Source: BACL27 sp947488385
GTDB lineage: Bacteria > Actinomycetota > Acidimicrobiia > Acidimicrobiales > Ilumatobacteraceae
Assembly (NCBI GenBank): GCA_964203655.1
Contig: CAXNMJ010000007.1
Coordinates: 51,378-115,377, forward strand
Length of the DNA stretch: 64,000 nucleotides
Direction of reading: 5' to 3'
Below, one piece after another: positions 54,140 to 63,329 of the stretch. The number at the start of each line of letters is the position of its first letter. Position 1 is the stretch's first letter. The notes under the pieces were generated by a model. That model was not told the origin of the DNA, searched no databases, and saw only the letters and a program-made list of their open reading frames with translations. The translations under genes and the position numbers were made by a program.

Positions 54140-55176
54140 TAAACCCAAGTATTTTCTAACGCAGTGAGTGGGCTTGGCCAGCGAGAATTGTATTTGGAAA
54201 TCGCAGACTTAAATTCTTGAATCGCACTTGGTGAACCCGTTGCAGTGATTTCATCGGCAATTTTTTTGTAAATTTCGGCCTCAGAGGTTGAAGAGTCTGA
54301 ATTAAAAGAAAAGCTTGAAGTGGCTTTGCCTGCTGAGATTTGTGTACGAGGCAAGTTCTGTTGCTTCAAAACACGTTTCGTGCGCTTTGTGCGCGGCCGA
54401 TCAAGGAATTGTTCTAAAAGTTTGATGGATTTTTCAGGATTGAGCACCGAATCTTCAAAAGAGATAACAAGAAGTGGCTCGCCTACAGCATTGATTTCGT
54501 CAATCGACTTAATCATTGAGTCCTGCATTCTGGCAACTGATAATAAAGCTCGATCTGTAATTGATGCTTTTGCAAACTCTTCAGCCCATGATGCGGCAAA
54601 CCAAGGAATCTTCACACCGTTTAACTCAAATGAAAGCGTAAATTCACGAGACCGCTCAAAAGTAGCCGTGTAGGCGCTCACGTTGTTAAACAAGTGAATT
54701 GGGTGACGAACTACTTCAATAAGTTTTAGACGTGACCCATAAGCAGAATAGAGCAAGCTAGAAACCGAAAGAAGTTCGTGAGATGCGATCAACAGGGCCA
54801 GGTTCTCGGTGCTGATTTGCTCAGCAACCTTGTCTCCACCCGGATGAAAGAGTCGCTTCAGATATGCCAAACTGCCGGGATTATTTCTGAAACCAGAATC
54901 ATCTGACCAACGCAGGTTGACTTCTCGCCCAATTAAGTTGTTGTATTGCGATAAATCAGCATAAATTTTCAGAAAAGCTTTGGCCGCATCCTCGTCCATT
55001 TTCCCTGCTGAATGGGCAATGCATACGTATTCATAAACATGTTCAACTTTTTTCTTTTCAACACGCTCAAGTGAGCCGATCAAAGACGTAATTACTGATT
55101 TGCCACCACCCCAAAATCCATCGACCACAATTATGTCGTTGGTAAATGAATTGAAGTGCTTTAAATCGAGACTCAT
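54139..55176 (-). CDS. P-loop sulfotransferase-like protein
   Basis: 345 residues. The N-terminal P-loop is VVDGFWGGGKSVITSLIGSL. LIEVVRHPIHLFNNVSAYT resembles the 3'-phosphate loop (R..P) of PAPS sulfotransferases, and PLLVISFEDSVLNPEKSIKL the following helix; the C-terminus has a basic RTKRTKRVLKQQ stretch. A sulfate-transfer role on the glycan is inferred; a kinase is possible because GGGKS is closer to Walker A than to most sulfotransferases. Confidence 0.6.
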   Translation of the reverse strand: MSLDLKHFNSFTNDIIVVDGFWGGGKSVITSLIGSLERVEKKKVEHVYEYVCIAHSAGKMDEDAAKAFLKIYADLSQYNNLIGREVNLRWSDDSGFRNNPGSLAYLKRLFHPGGDKVAEQISTENLALLIASHELLSVSSLLYSAYGSRLKLIEVVRHPIHLFNNVSAYTATFERSREFTLSFELNGVKIPWFAASWAEEFAKASITDRALLSVARMQDSMIKSIDEINAVGEPLLVISFEDSVLNPEKSIKLLEQFLDRPRTKRTKRVLKQQNLPRTQISAGKATSSFSFNSDSSTSEAEIYKKIADEITATGSPSAIQEFKSAISKYNSRWPSPLTALENTWV

Positions 55177-55973
55177 GATCGGGCTGTCTCAGTCATTAGT
55201 TGCTTTCCAGATTTGCTTAGGAGCTGAGTTCTAGTAGCAATCCCATTTGAAGCACAGAAGTCTCGAATTTGCGCAAAAGTAAAACGTTTGTAATGAAGTG
55301 AATCAGCGATAGCGACGCCCGTTGGTGCGCTTGAACTTAAAAGTTCTTTGAGGTGTTCAAGTTGTCCAAAGCCTCCACTGGCGATGACTGGAATGTCGAC
55401 GTTTCTTGTAATCTCAGCCATCAACTGACAATCGAATCCTTTTTTGGTTCCCTCTTGGTCAACCGAGGTGACAAATATTTCTCCAGCTCCAAGGCTCGCA
55501 CCATTAGTTGCCCATTCGACGGCGTCAAGACCGGTTCGCTCGCGACCATTGTCGGTGTAGGCCTCCCACTTTCCTTCGGTGGTTCGTTTGGCCTCAATTG
55601 ACAAAACAATTGTTGAAGCTCCCCAAACGTCTGAGAGTTCGCGAATCAAATTTGGATCTTTCACTGCAGCTGTATTGATGGCGACTTTGTCTGCTCCGGC
55701 CCGCAATAGTGTTCGGGCGTCTTCAACAGACCGAATGCCGCCGCCAACAGTGATCGGTACAAAAACGTGTTCAGTCGCGCGAGACACGACGTCAATGAGG
55801 TTGTTTCGACCGTAAAGACTGGCGACCGTGTCCATATATATGATCTCATCTGCGCCGTCGGCGTAATACTGCGCTGCATGAAGTTGCGGGTCACCAACTA
55901 CTCGAAGTCCTTCAAGGTGAATTCCCTTGATTAGATTCGCACCTTTTATGTCTAGGCGAGCGATTAGCCGCAA
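55173..55973 (-). CDS. HisF paralogue B (ammonia-channelling subunit for sugar amidotransferase)
   Basis: Beta-alpha barrel of about 266 residues, beginning LRLIARLDIKGANLIKGIHL. Phosphate sites ITVGGGIRSVEDARTLLRAG and PVIASGGFGQ are present. The first catalytic Asp of histidine-pathway HisF is kept (Asp8), but the second, in the AIDAKR motif, is Glu127 (LSIEAKR). It directly follows amidotransferase B, so it probably passes ammonia from HisH to that enzyme instead of making histidine. A TTG start at 55973 is taken because the longer frame runs into the upstream gene. Confidence 0.85.
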   Translation of the reverse strand: MRLIARLDIKGANLIKGIHLEGLRVVGDPQLHAAQYYADGADEIIYMDTVASLYGRNNLIDVVSRATEHVFVPITVGGGIRSVEDARTLLRAGADKVAINTAAVKDPNLIRELSDVWGASTIVLSIEAKRTTEGKWEAYTDNGRERTGLDAVEWATNGASLGAGEIFVTSVDQEGTKKGFDCQLMAEITRNVDIPVIASGGFGQLEHLKELLSSSAPTGVAIADSLHYKRFTFAQIRDFCASNGIATRTQLLSKSGKQLMTETARS

Positions 55974-55996
55974 AGCCGACTTAGATGATGGCGAAA

Positions 55997-57298
55997 CTAT
56001 TTGACTTGGTAACGAAGAGACCACTGACCATCATTGTACGACCAGAGGTGAGGCGAGCGGAACGAGTCTGCCAAATTGTTGAAGTAAGCCAAATCCATAG
56101 TTGGTTGTGCAAACATTTTCGAAGCTTTTGGAAACTCTTTTTCAGGGATGCTGAGATAGGCAAAAATTTCGTCGGCGAATCGGTTGGGGAATTCGCCATC
56201 AAAACGTTGTACAAGGGCAACTCCTTCTTCTCGATTTATATCGCCCGAGCGAACTTCTTGCGCTGCGTCATATGTGGCTCGACCGATGCCGTACTTTATA
56301 AATGTCGTGTAGTAGTGAAAGTCGTCAATTCTGTCGTCAATCGAGTTGTATTTGCTGTAGGTGCCAGGGGTGCGTTCTGGTGAGGCTTCAAAGCCCCCGT
56401 GTTCAACCGCGTAGTAGTAGCAACTTTGTGGATGCCATTTCACGTAGTAACCCAAGTAGTGAACTTCAATGCCAAGTTTTTGTAAACCTTCCGGGTTTGC
56501 CGGCAGATAAGGATCAAGATCAACTTCTTCTAATCCGAAGTCAGTTGTCAGATCTTTGATCGACGTGCCGCCTAAATGAATCGACGACTTTTCTGGCGCA
56601 GAAAAATACTTCCACTGACGGATTGCTGAGTCAGCATCACCAATAGGGTTTCCGTATTCTGCTTCATTTTCACCGTAAAAAACTAGAGGTATTTGATGCA
56701 GCACCGCCATCTTTGGTGCGAGAGATTTTTGTCCAAGAATAAATGCTTGAAAAGGATGGAAAAGATTCTCGACTGCCAATCGAGTTAGCAGACGATGCAC
56801 ACGACCGTTTGGTGTGCACAGGTAATTATCAAAACCAGCATGGATCCATCGCTGAAAGTTTCGCCAGCCCCATTCGGTATAAACGTGAGGTGCCCACGTC
56901 ACGGTGAGCGGGTGCATCCCATATTTGTATTTCAACATATGGGCTGCAACGAAACTATCTTTGCCGCCCGATCCAGGAACCAGACAGTCGTACGAGCCAT
57001 CTGTGCTGCGGTGCTTGTCACAGAGCGCGCGCAGTTCAGCATCTCTGGCTTCCCAATCAATTTGCTGTTTTGTTTCAGTTACGCGACACGCATCACAAAT
57101 TTGAGTCTCGTCTAAATGAATTGCCTGTTTGACAGAATTTGAAGTGTGCTGAAATTCAATTGCTGAAATCGGTTTTTGGTTAGAGGTAACGCACCGTTGG
57201 CAGAAAGTAACTTCTTTCGGAAGACCATACTTGGCTTTTAGATCAGCACTGCCGAAACTGGCGTGATCAATCGAGCGTTTTTTTGGAAAAACTGGCAT
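55997..57298 (-). CDS. N-acetyl sugar amidotransferase B (WbpG/PseA-like)
   Basis: 433 residues. A zinc ribbon Cys33, Cys36, Cys68, Cys71 precedes a PP-loop SGGKDSF (110-116) and YGMHPLTVTWAPHVYTEWGW, FYGENEAEYGNP. The family adenylates an acetamido group and uses ammonia from HisH-HisF to make an acetamidino group (WbpG, PseA, PtmG). Full length and in one frame. Followed by HisF B. Confidence 0.9.
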   Translation of the reverse strand: MPVFPKKRSIDHASFGSADLKAKYGLPKEVTFCQRCVTSNQKPISAIEFQHTSNSVKQAIHLDETQICDACRVTETKQQIDWEARDAELRALCDKHRSTDGSYDCLVPGSGGKDSFVAAHMLKYKYGMHPLTVTWAPHVYTEWGWRNFQRWIHAGFDNYLCTPNGRVHRLLTRLAVENLFHPFQAFILGQKSLAPKMAVLHQIPLVFYGENEAEYGNPIGDADSAIRQWKYFSAPEKSSIHLGGTSIKDLTTDFGLEEVDLDPYLPANPEGLQKLGIEVHYLGYYVKWHPQSCYYYAVEHGGFEASPERTPGTYSKYNSIDDRIDDFHYYTTFIKYGIGRATYDAAQEVRSGDINREEGVALVQRFDGEFPNRFADEIFAYLSIPEKEFPKASKMFAQPTMDLAYFNNLADSFRSPHLWSYNDGQWSLRYQVK

Positions 57299-57310
57299 TG
57301 CTAAATTCTA

Positions 57311-58084
57311 CTATTTGATGAACACTGGCAGGTCAAAGTTGTCGTTGATTAGTTCGGCTCTTGCAAGTGCAAGACCATTTCCCATGAAATTTAACAAATT
57401 CGCTGTTGCGACTGCGTCGACTCGGTGGTCGCTAAGCCCCTCTGCAAGATGTTTTGAATTACCAACACCTCCCGCCAAGATGACGGGTACTTCAATTGAT
57501 TTGGGAAGACAGTCAAGAAGTTTAAAGTCGTAGCCATTTCCGGTGCCGTCACGGTCTACAGAATTCAAATAGATTTCGCCTACGGGAAGGCTCGAAATTT
57601 GGGTGAGAAATTGAGGGAGATCTAAGTTTGCAGTTTTAGATCCGTTATCGATAACTAACTCAAAAGCGTTACCTGTGTGTGTGCAATCTAAAGAAGCGAC
57701 GATGCATTGGCGACCAAATTCGGTGGCGAGTTCTGAGATTAAATCGGGGTTTGTGTGCAGCGCAGTGTTCACAACAACTTTGTCCGCGCCTGAGCGCAAG
57801 AGATCGTGGGCTTCTTTCACCGAATTGATGCCACCTCCAGCAGCAATTGGAGCAAAGCAATCAAAAGTCAAAGCTTTCAGCGTCTCGCAAAAAGATTGAC
57901 GATCTCGTGGGGTACGACTGACGTCAAGGACAATCAGCTCATCAATTGAATAGCCAACTTCAGAAAATCCATAGTTAGTTTCCAGCCACTTTAAGTCACC
58001 AATTTTCTGCAACCTAAAGTTGCGCGACAACATAAACGATCCGTTGTCGTAAAGCAAAGTAAAGATCAGTCGCTTTTTGGCCAA
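57311..58084 (-). CDS. HisF paralogue A (ammonia-channelling subunit)
   Basis: 257 residues starting MAKKRLIFTLLYDNGSFMLS. In the position of HisF Asp11 (CLDVKDG) this protein has Leu11 (TLLYDNG), while the second catalytic Asp is kept as Asp133 in ASLDCTHTG. Phosphate loops IAAGGGINSVKEAHDLLRSG and PVILAGGVGNSKHLAEGL are intact. This is the divergent WbuZ-like type found with WbpG-like enzymes. Ends its reading frame one base before hisH begins. Confidence 0.85.
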   Translation of the reverse strand: MAKKRLIFTLLYDNGSFMLSRNFRLQKIGDLKWLETNYGFSEVGYSIDELIVLDVSRTPRDRQSFCETLKALTFDCFAPIAAGGGINSVKEAHDLLRSGADKVVVNTALHTNPDLISELATEFGRQCIVASLDCTHTGNAFELVIDNGSKTANLDLPQFLTQISSLPVGEIYLNSVDRDGTGNGYDFKLLDCLPKSIEVPVILAGGVGNSKHLAEGLSDHRVDAVATANLLNFMGNGLALARAELINDNFDLPVFIK

Positions 58085-58720
58085 TTAAAATCGCTCCAGA
58101 AAATTTCGCATCAATTGCAGACCAGACTTCTGGCTTTTTTCTGGGTGAAACTGGGTTCCGCAGATTCGACCTGACTCAATTGCGGCAACAAAATCTGTTC
58201 CGTGTGTAGCAACAGCAACGTGACTCTTAGTTACGTCGTAGTTTGCTATTTCCATGAAGTATGAGTGCACAAAATAAAAACATGAGTTGTCTGGAATGTT
58301 TGCAAAAAGCGATGAATTTTTTGGACTCTTCACCTCGCTAAAACCAATATGCGGAATCTTGATTTTGATGTCGTTATTGCTTGAAAATCTGGTCACTAGG
58401 TTTGGTACTAACCCCAGTCCAGGAGTTTCACCATCCTCGGTACTAGATGCACCGAGAAGTTGCATTCCAAGGCAAATTCCGAGCAATTTCGTTTTTGAAT
58501 TAGTCAAAGCCTCGGCGATTGCTTGGTCATATTTCTTGGCTTTAATTGTTTCCATCGCTCTACGAAACGAACCCACACCGGGGAGCACTAGACAATTCGA
58601 ATTTGCAATTTCAATAGGGTCGTTTGAGACAACTGGGTTGGCACCAAGAAACTTCATTGCGCTAGCAACTGACCATAAGTTGCCCATTCCGTAGTCAATG
58701 ATCGTGACTTTGTTTTCCAC
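58085..58720 (-). CDS. HisH-type glutamine amidotransferase shared by the sugar amidotransferases
   Basis: 211 residues. The triad is complete: Cys83 in LLGICLGMQLLG, His191 and Glu193 in CGTQFHPEKS. The N-terminus IIDYGMGNLWSVASAMKFLG and PGVGSFRRAME are standard. It releases ammonia from glutamine for its HisF partner. It is the only HisH in the window although two HisF and two amidotransferase genes flank it. Overlaps the stop of amidotransferase A by one base. Confidence 0.92.
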   Translation of the reverse strand: MENKVTIIDYGMGNLWSVASAMKFLGANPVVSNDPIEIANSNCLVLPGVGSFRRAMETIKAKKYDQAIAEALTNSKTKLLGICLGMQLLGASSTEDGETPGLGLVPNLVTRFSSNNDIKIKIPHIGFSEVKSPKNSSLFANIPDNSCFYFVHSYFMEIANYDVTKSHVAVATHGTDFVAAIESGRICGTQFHPEKSQKSGLQLMRNFLERF

Positions 58721-59833
58721 TATTTAATTGTAAAGGTCGGTTTCCAGCGCCCATTTTCTTTTTTGAAAAGGTCAGGGTTGACCCATTTATCAATCACTGA
58801 ATCAAACTCAGTGCGCGACATTTGGTAGTAATCAAGGTACAGGTCAACAAAGTTTTCAGGATATGACCCGTCGTAAAGTCGAACAAGGTTGATTGCCTGC
58901 TCGCGGCTCATTGCTCCGCGGCGAATTTCAATTCCGGCGTCTTGTGTTGCACGACCAAAGCCAAACTTTAAATACATCATGTAGGCGTGTAGCGAATAAA
59001 GTGCTTGGTCGTTTTGGGCAAAATTTGTAAATGTCCCCGAGTTGGTGTCGGCAGATTCAATTAGCCCACAATTTTCTTTAGCAACAAGGTAATTTCGATA
59101 TGGGTCCCAATTTTCAAAGTAGGACCAGTGAGTTATTTTGAGCTGGCTATTTCCAATTTCACTTTCTGTTGGGAATCTAAAAAATGTCAGGGCGTCATCG
59201 CCGAGTCCCGACTCTTTAAAGACGAGATCTTGACCGCCTTCAAAATAGACGTCACGAATAAATCCAATATCGTAAAACGGCACATCTTTAAGTGCGGTTG
59301 ATCCGCCGTATTCGGTTTCTCCTTCCTCGGCATAAAAAATTATTGAGATACCTAACTTGGCCGCCATTTTGAGCGGCGCAGTCTTAATCGCCATGAGCCA
59401 GCCAAAATATGGAAAACCTTTATGAATAAAGCCAAATTTATTTAAGTGCTTGCAGCACATCCCCAGCAGGGTTTATTTGAATATGGTCATAACCACTTGC
59501 AATGAAATTTTTAAGATTTTGATTACCCAGTTCTAAAGTCAGTGCTGGCGTCACCGTAATCGCAAGTGGGTGCATACCGTAGACGTGTTTCAGTTGGTAT
59601 GCGACGTAAGAGCCATCTTTGCCTCCGCTTACCGGCACAACGCAGTCAAACGCTCCGTCGGTTGAGCGAAACTCGTCCAAAATTTTTGACAGTTCACTTT
59701 TGCGCTTTGACCAGTCAAGTGTTTTCTTTTCTTCAGCCCATTGGCAGGCGTTACAACGGCCTTGTGAGTCAAAAGTGATGCGTGGGCGTGTTGACATATT
59801 GAGACAACTCGAGCACCAAAACAAATTATTCAC
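58720..59833 (-). CDS. N-acetyl sugar amidotransferase A (WbpG/PseA-like), one frame break
   Basis: The first part (GTG at 59833) has zinc-ribbon Cys7, Cys10, Cys27, Cys30 and PP-loop SGGKDGSY (69-76). The second part, in another frame, starts at HLNKFGFIHKGFPYFGWLMA and holds IIFYAEEGETEYGG and FGRATQDAGIEIRRGAMSRE. The break is near 59455. Restored length about 371 residues. Sister of amidotransferase B; the two are clearly diverged, so they may modify different positions or sugars. Confidence 0.87.
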
Positions 59834-59853
59834 GATTGCTATAACTTAGCAAT

Positions 59854-60678
59854 TCACCAGGCTGAAAGACCGCCGTCAACAATTAGGTTTTGACCAGTCA
59901 CATAACTTGAAGCATCTGATGCAAGGTAAATTAACGCGCCAACAAGTTCAGATGCTTCACCCATACGACCGAGTGGCACACGGTTGGAATACTTTTTATT
60001 GAACTCACTGTTTTGGCCAGATGCAATTCCGCCTGGAGTAAGTGAGTTAACCCGAATCTTGCTGGATGCCCAATATGTTGACAAGTAGCTAGTCAAACCA
60101 TTTACTGCTGATTTGGAAGCGCTATAGACAGCCGGCGTGTTAATCGGTCGACCGTTGAATTCAGAGCCTTCGTAGATGCGTTGGTCAGGTGCAACAACGC
60201 CATAAATTGACGAAGTTTGGATTATTGAGCCACCGCCTTGTTTTTTCATCTGTTTGCCAACGGCTTGCGCGACCAGAAAAAGACCGTCAATGTTCACCGA
60301 CATAACTTCACGCCAAGTTTTCAGCGAATAGTCTTCAAAAGATTCAAAGAATGCATCGAGACTCGATCCTTTCGAAGCTGCATTATTAACTAAGACGTCG
60401 ATTCGACCAAGTTGTTTTACAACATTTGCAACCATTTGGGTGACAGATTCAGGTGAAGTTATATCTGACTCAAAGGCGACCACTTTTTGTGCATCTGACT
60501 TGTTGATTTTCTTTGCCGCGGTCTCAGCAGATGCAAGATCTAGATCAACTATCGCAACATGGGCGCCAACGTCGACAAGAGCTTGACAAAATACTTGTCC
60601 AAGTAATCCGGCACCACCAGTAACGACGACAACTTTGTTTGCGAGGCTAAACAGTTCACTGCTTTTTTTAGTGCTCAC
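59854..60678 (-). CDS. Short-chain dehydrogenase/reductase, PtmA-like
   Basis: 274 residues from a GTG start that shares a base with the upstream TAG and has AAAGG at the right distance. KVVVVTGGAGLLGQVFCQAL, NNAASKG, SSIYGVVAPDQRIYEG and YSASKSAVNGL (Tyr-Lys) are classical SDR motifs. PtmA-type SDRs accompany PtmB, E and F in legionaminic acid loci. Confidence 0.83.
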   Translation of the reverse strand: MSTKKSSELFSLANKVVVVTGGAGLLGQVFCQALVDVGAHVAIVDLDLASAETAAKKINKSDAQKVVAFESDITSPESVTQMVANVVKQLGRIDVLVNNAASKGSSLDAFFESFEDYSLKTWREVMSVNIDGLFLVAQAVGKQMKKQGGGSIIQTSSIYGVVAPDQRIYEGSEFNGRPINTPAVYSASKSAVNGLTSYLSTYWASSKIRVNSLTPGGIASGQNSEFNKKYSNRVPLGRMGEASELVGALIYLASDASSYVTGQNLIVDGGLSAW

Positions 60679-61373
60679 TATTTGAGACCTTTCGTCATCA
60701 TCCATTCAACCATCTCAAAGTCAGCTTGTGAATCAATATCAAGCGAACGCTCTCTTGGCATAACGAAGAGTCTGGTATTACCCGTGAATAGATTTTCATT
60801 TGCAAAGAGTGCCTGTCGGCGCCACACATAAATTGAAGCGTTCATATCAAAACACTGAGGTGAGTCTTGACGACGTGCGACGACAGTTGCAGGCGGCTTT
60901 GAAAGACTTACAATGCCATTTGCATCTGTTTCGACCAAATTAAAATATGGCGATCGGTGGGCGGGCGTACCAGTGATCACATTGTCGGCCTGAGCTGATT
61001 GAAGAAGTTCTAGTGCGCCAATAATGTCACTTGATTCTCTCAGGGGAGCAGTCGCATCTAGATCAATGATCACTTCAAATTGCCCGAATTTCTTCTCGGC
61101 ATTTTCAACGCAGTGTTTGATCGCCGGAAGTTTTGGGGCAGTATCTGTAGCCAATTCTGCAGGTCTATCAACGCAAAACGTTGCACCGTTGGCAAGCGCG
61201 ACTTCACGGATTTCTTTGCTGTCGCTGCTTACGACTATTTGATCGAATAATTTTGTGGCGATTGCTTGTTCAATTGAGTAAACAATAAGTGGCTTGTTGT
61301 TTATCAACCTTAGATTTTTATTTGCAACACCTTTAGAGCCGGCTCGTGCGCAAATAGTGCATAAAACTTTCAT
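60678..61373 (-). CDS. CMP-N-acetylneuraminate/legionaminate synthetase (NeuA/PtmB/LegF-like)
   Basis: 231 residues. ICARAGSKGVANKNLRLINN, VVSSDSKEIREVALANGATF, RPAELATDTAPKLPAIKHCV and IIDLDATAPLRESSDIIGAL are the CMP-sialic acid synthetase pattern. It activates the nonulosonic acid with CTP. It overlaps both neighbours. Confidence 0.9.
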   Translation of the reverse strand: MKVLCTICARAGSKGVANKNLRLINNKPLIVYSIEQAIATKLFDQIVVSSDSKEIREVALANGATFCVDRPAELATDTAPKLPAIKHCVENAEKKFGQFEVIIDLDATAPLRESSDIIGALELLQSAQADNVITGTPAHRSPYFNLVETDANGIVSLSKPPATVVARRQDSPQCFDMNASIYVWRRQALFANENLFTGNTRLFVMPRERSLDIDSQADFEMVEWMMTKGLK

Positions 61374-62278
61374 TTAGTAATCCACTTTGACTTTTTGGCT
61401 GACTTCTCAACAGCTTCAATCGTCGCGACTACTTTCAAGGCGTCGGCCAACGAGCAGATAGATAGATCTTGATTATGAATCACTGCATTGTGTTGAGAAA
61501 TATATGTGCTATCAGGATGCACGTCAAAACTCTTTTGACTGTTGTTGAAGGTTGCTGAATTGCTAACAAGATCAATTTGGATTGTTCCGTTGTTGCCGTT
61601 CACAGTAATCAGTCGCTGTCTGAGTCGATCTGAGTAATTCATTTGTACCGACACTGCAGAGCATCGATCAGTTTGCAATAAAATTGAAAACGTGTCATCA
61701 GTTTCAATCTCAAGGTCACTAAATTTGCCGCCAATCGCCGTAATTTTCTTCCAGTCTCCAAAAATATATTGAACCAGATCTAATTCATGGCTTAAGTCGC
61801 GCAAAACGCCACCACCCGAGTCAGTTTTTGCTGAACTTGAATTTCGATAGTCGCTGTCTGGTCTCCAAGTTGGTAGATATTGTCCAACATAAAAGTTGAC
61901 TGAAGATACTGCTCCGAGTTGTGGGAGGGTTTCTTGCAGCCAGATTATCGCTGGATGAAATCTCAAGTTGTAGCCAACAGCCAAGAGCTTAAAGCGATTC
62001 GGTTTGAGTTTTTCTGACCGATCAAAGATTGGTTTTTCAACTAGCACAGAACCCACAAAGTTTTTTTCGATCAAAACACGGAGATCTGCAAAGTGTTGCG
62101 ATGTTGGGCTTGCCAGTACTACGTATTCGAAATGTTCTTGAGCGAGCGCATCTGTGAGTGATTTATATTTTGCTGACTTTGAACTTTTAGAAACGACAAC
62201 AACTTCATGTCCGAGTTCTTGAAGTAATCGTTGGTGTCTTTGTCCGATTGAGCCTGCACCAACTACAGCAACTTTCAC
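61370..62278 (-). CDS. Gfo/Idh/MocA family oxidoreductase, PtmF-like
   Basis: 302 residues from a GTG that overlaps the upstream stop (GTGA), with AGGA just before. KVAVVGAGSIGQRHQRLLQE, EYVVLASPTSQHFADLRVLI and VLVEKPIFD (Lys of the EKP motif) are present, then GGGVLRDLSHELDLVQYIFG with the catalytic His. PtmF-like position beside PtmE and PtmB. Confidence 0.85.
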   Translation of the reverse strand: MKVAVVGAGSIGQRHQRLLQELGHEVVVVSKSSKSAKYKSLTDALAQEHFEYVVLASPTSQHFADLRVLIEKNFVGSVLVEKPIFDRSEKLKPNRFKLLAVGYNLRFHPAIIWLQETLPQLGAVSSVNFYVGQYLPTWRPDSDYRNSSSAKTDSGGGVLRDLSHELDLVQYIFGDWKKITAIGGKFSDLEIETDDTFSILLQTDRCSAVSVQMNYSDRLRQRLITVNGNNGTIQIDLVSNSATFNNSQKSFDVHPDSTYISQHNAVIHNQDLSICSLADALKVVATIEAVEKSAKKSKWITK

Positions 62279-63324
62279 TGAAGTTCCTGTGGCCATTCTC
62301 GCTGAGCGCGTTCGAGTTCGTCTAGGCGACCAATATCAACCCAGTATTCATGAAGCGGAAATGCGGCTGTGCGGTGTCCGTTTGCAGAAAGTTTCGCAAA
62401 GTGAGTTGGCATGTCGTAAAAAGTGTCATTTGGGATATTTTCTAGACCCGTTTGACTGATTACATAAATGCCTGCATTAACCAAGTGGCGTTGAATTGGC
62501 TTTTCTTCAACGCCAACAATTTGGGTTCCGTCCACTTCAACAACGCCGTAGGGAACTTGGTAGTGGTCTTCACGTACAACCATTGTCGCCACTGCACTTT
62601 CGCGCTCATGAAAGTCAAGAAGTGCATCAACAGAGATTCGAGTCAAAAGATCGCCGTTCATCACGATGATTGGCGCATGAACGTTTTGCGGAAGGAGCGA
62701 GAGACCTCCAGCGGTCCCCAGCCGTGACTTTTCATGGAGATAGTTGATTGTCGCACCCAACTGTGAGCCGTCACCGAAATAATTTGTTATCACTTCTGCT
62801 TTGTAATTCAGCGAGACAAAAAAATTAACAAAGCCTTGATCCACAAAAGACTGAATTATCGTTTCTAATATTGGTTTTCCGCCCACTTTGAGCATCGGCT
62901 TTGGCGTGTCTTGGGTGAGCGGGTGAAGTCGCGTGCCAAGTCCGCCCGCCATAATTACTACGGCGTTTGGTTTCTGGTGTGCGCCAATCATGTCGTCAAC
63001 TGTGAGTACATCTACTACTCGGCCTAGATCGTCCAGCAACGGCATCTGGTGGATTCGCTTTTCACGCATTAATTTCAAAATCGCAGCACGGGGAGTTTTT
63101 GCAGCGCTGGTTATTGGCTCTCGGCGCATCGCTTCTTCGGCTGTTATATCTAAATCTTTTCCAGCAAGAATTGCTTTACGAATATCACCATCGGTGACCG
63201 TGCCCAAGAGTTTGTTGTTCGCATCTACGACAAGGGCAATTTGCAAGTTGCCGTTAGTGATGGCTTCGATGGTTTGACGCAGTGAGGTCGAACTCGAAAC
63301 GAGAGCATCTCGCCAATTAGACAT
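62275..63324 (-). CDS. Sugar-1-phosphate nucleotidyltransferase with two CBS domains (PtmE-like)
   Basis: 349 residues. Two CBS domains (about 8-55 and 65-115) precede a nucleotidyltransferase domain with VVIMAGGLGTRLHPLTQDTP and KPMLKVGGKPILETIIQSF. In Campylobacter, PtmE is a GlcN-1-phosphate guanylyltransferase that makes the GDP-sugar for legionaminic acid. The CBS pair may sense an adenine nucleotide. Confidence 0.9.
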   Translation of the reverse strand: MSNWRDALVSSSTSLRQTIEAITNGNLQIALVVDANNKLLGTVTDGDIRKAILAGKDLDITAEEAMRREPITSAAKTPRAAILKLMREKRIHQMPLLDDLGRVVDVLTVDDMIGAHQKPNAVVIMAGGLGTRLHPLTQDTPKPMLKVGGKPILETIIQSFVDQGFVNFFVSLNYKAEVITNYFGDGSQLGATINYLHEKSRLGTAGGLSLLPQNVHAPIIVMNGDLLTRISVDALLDFHERESAVATMVVREDHYQVPYGVVEVDGTQIVGVEEKPIQRHLVNAGIYVISQTGLENIPNDTFYDMPTHFAKLSANGHRTAAFPLHEYWVDIGRLDELERAQREWPQELQ

Positions 63325-63329
63325 TGCTT

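Noticed and set aside
55974..56024. Longer HisF B start at 56024
   Set aside because: The extra residues lie inside the 3' end of amidotransferase B and have no HisF similarity; the barrel begins at RLIARLD.
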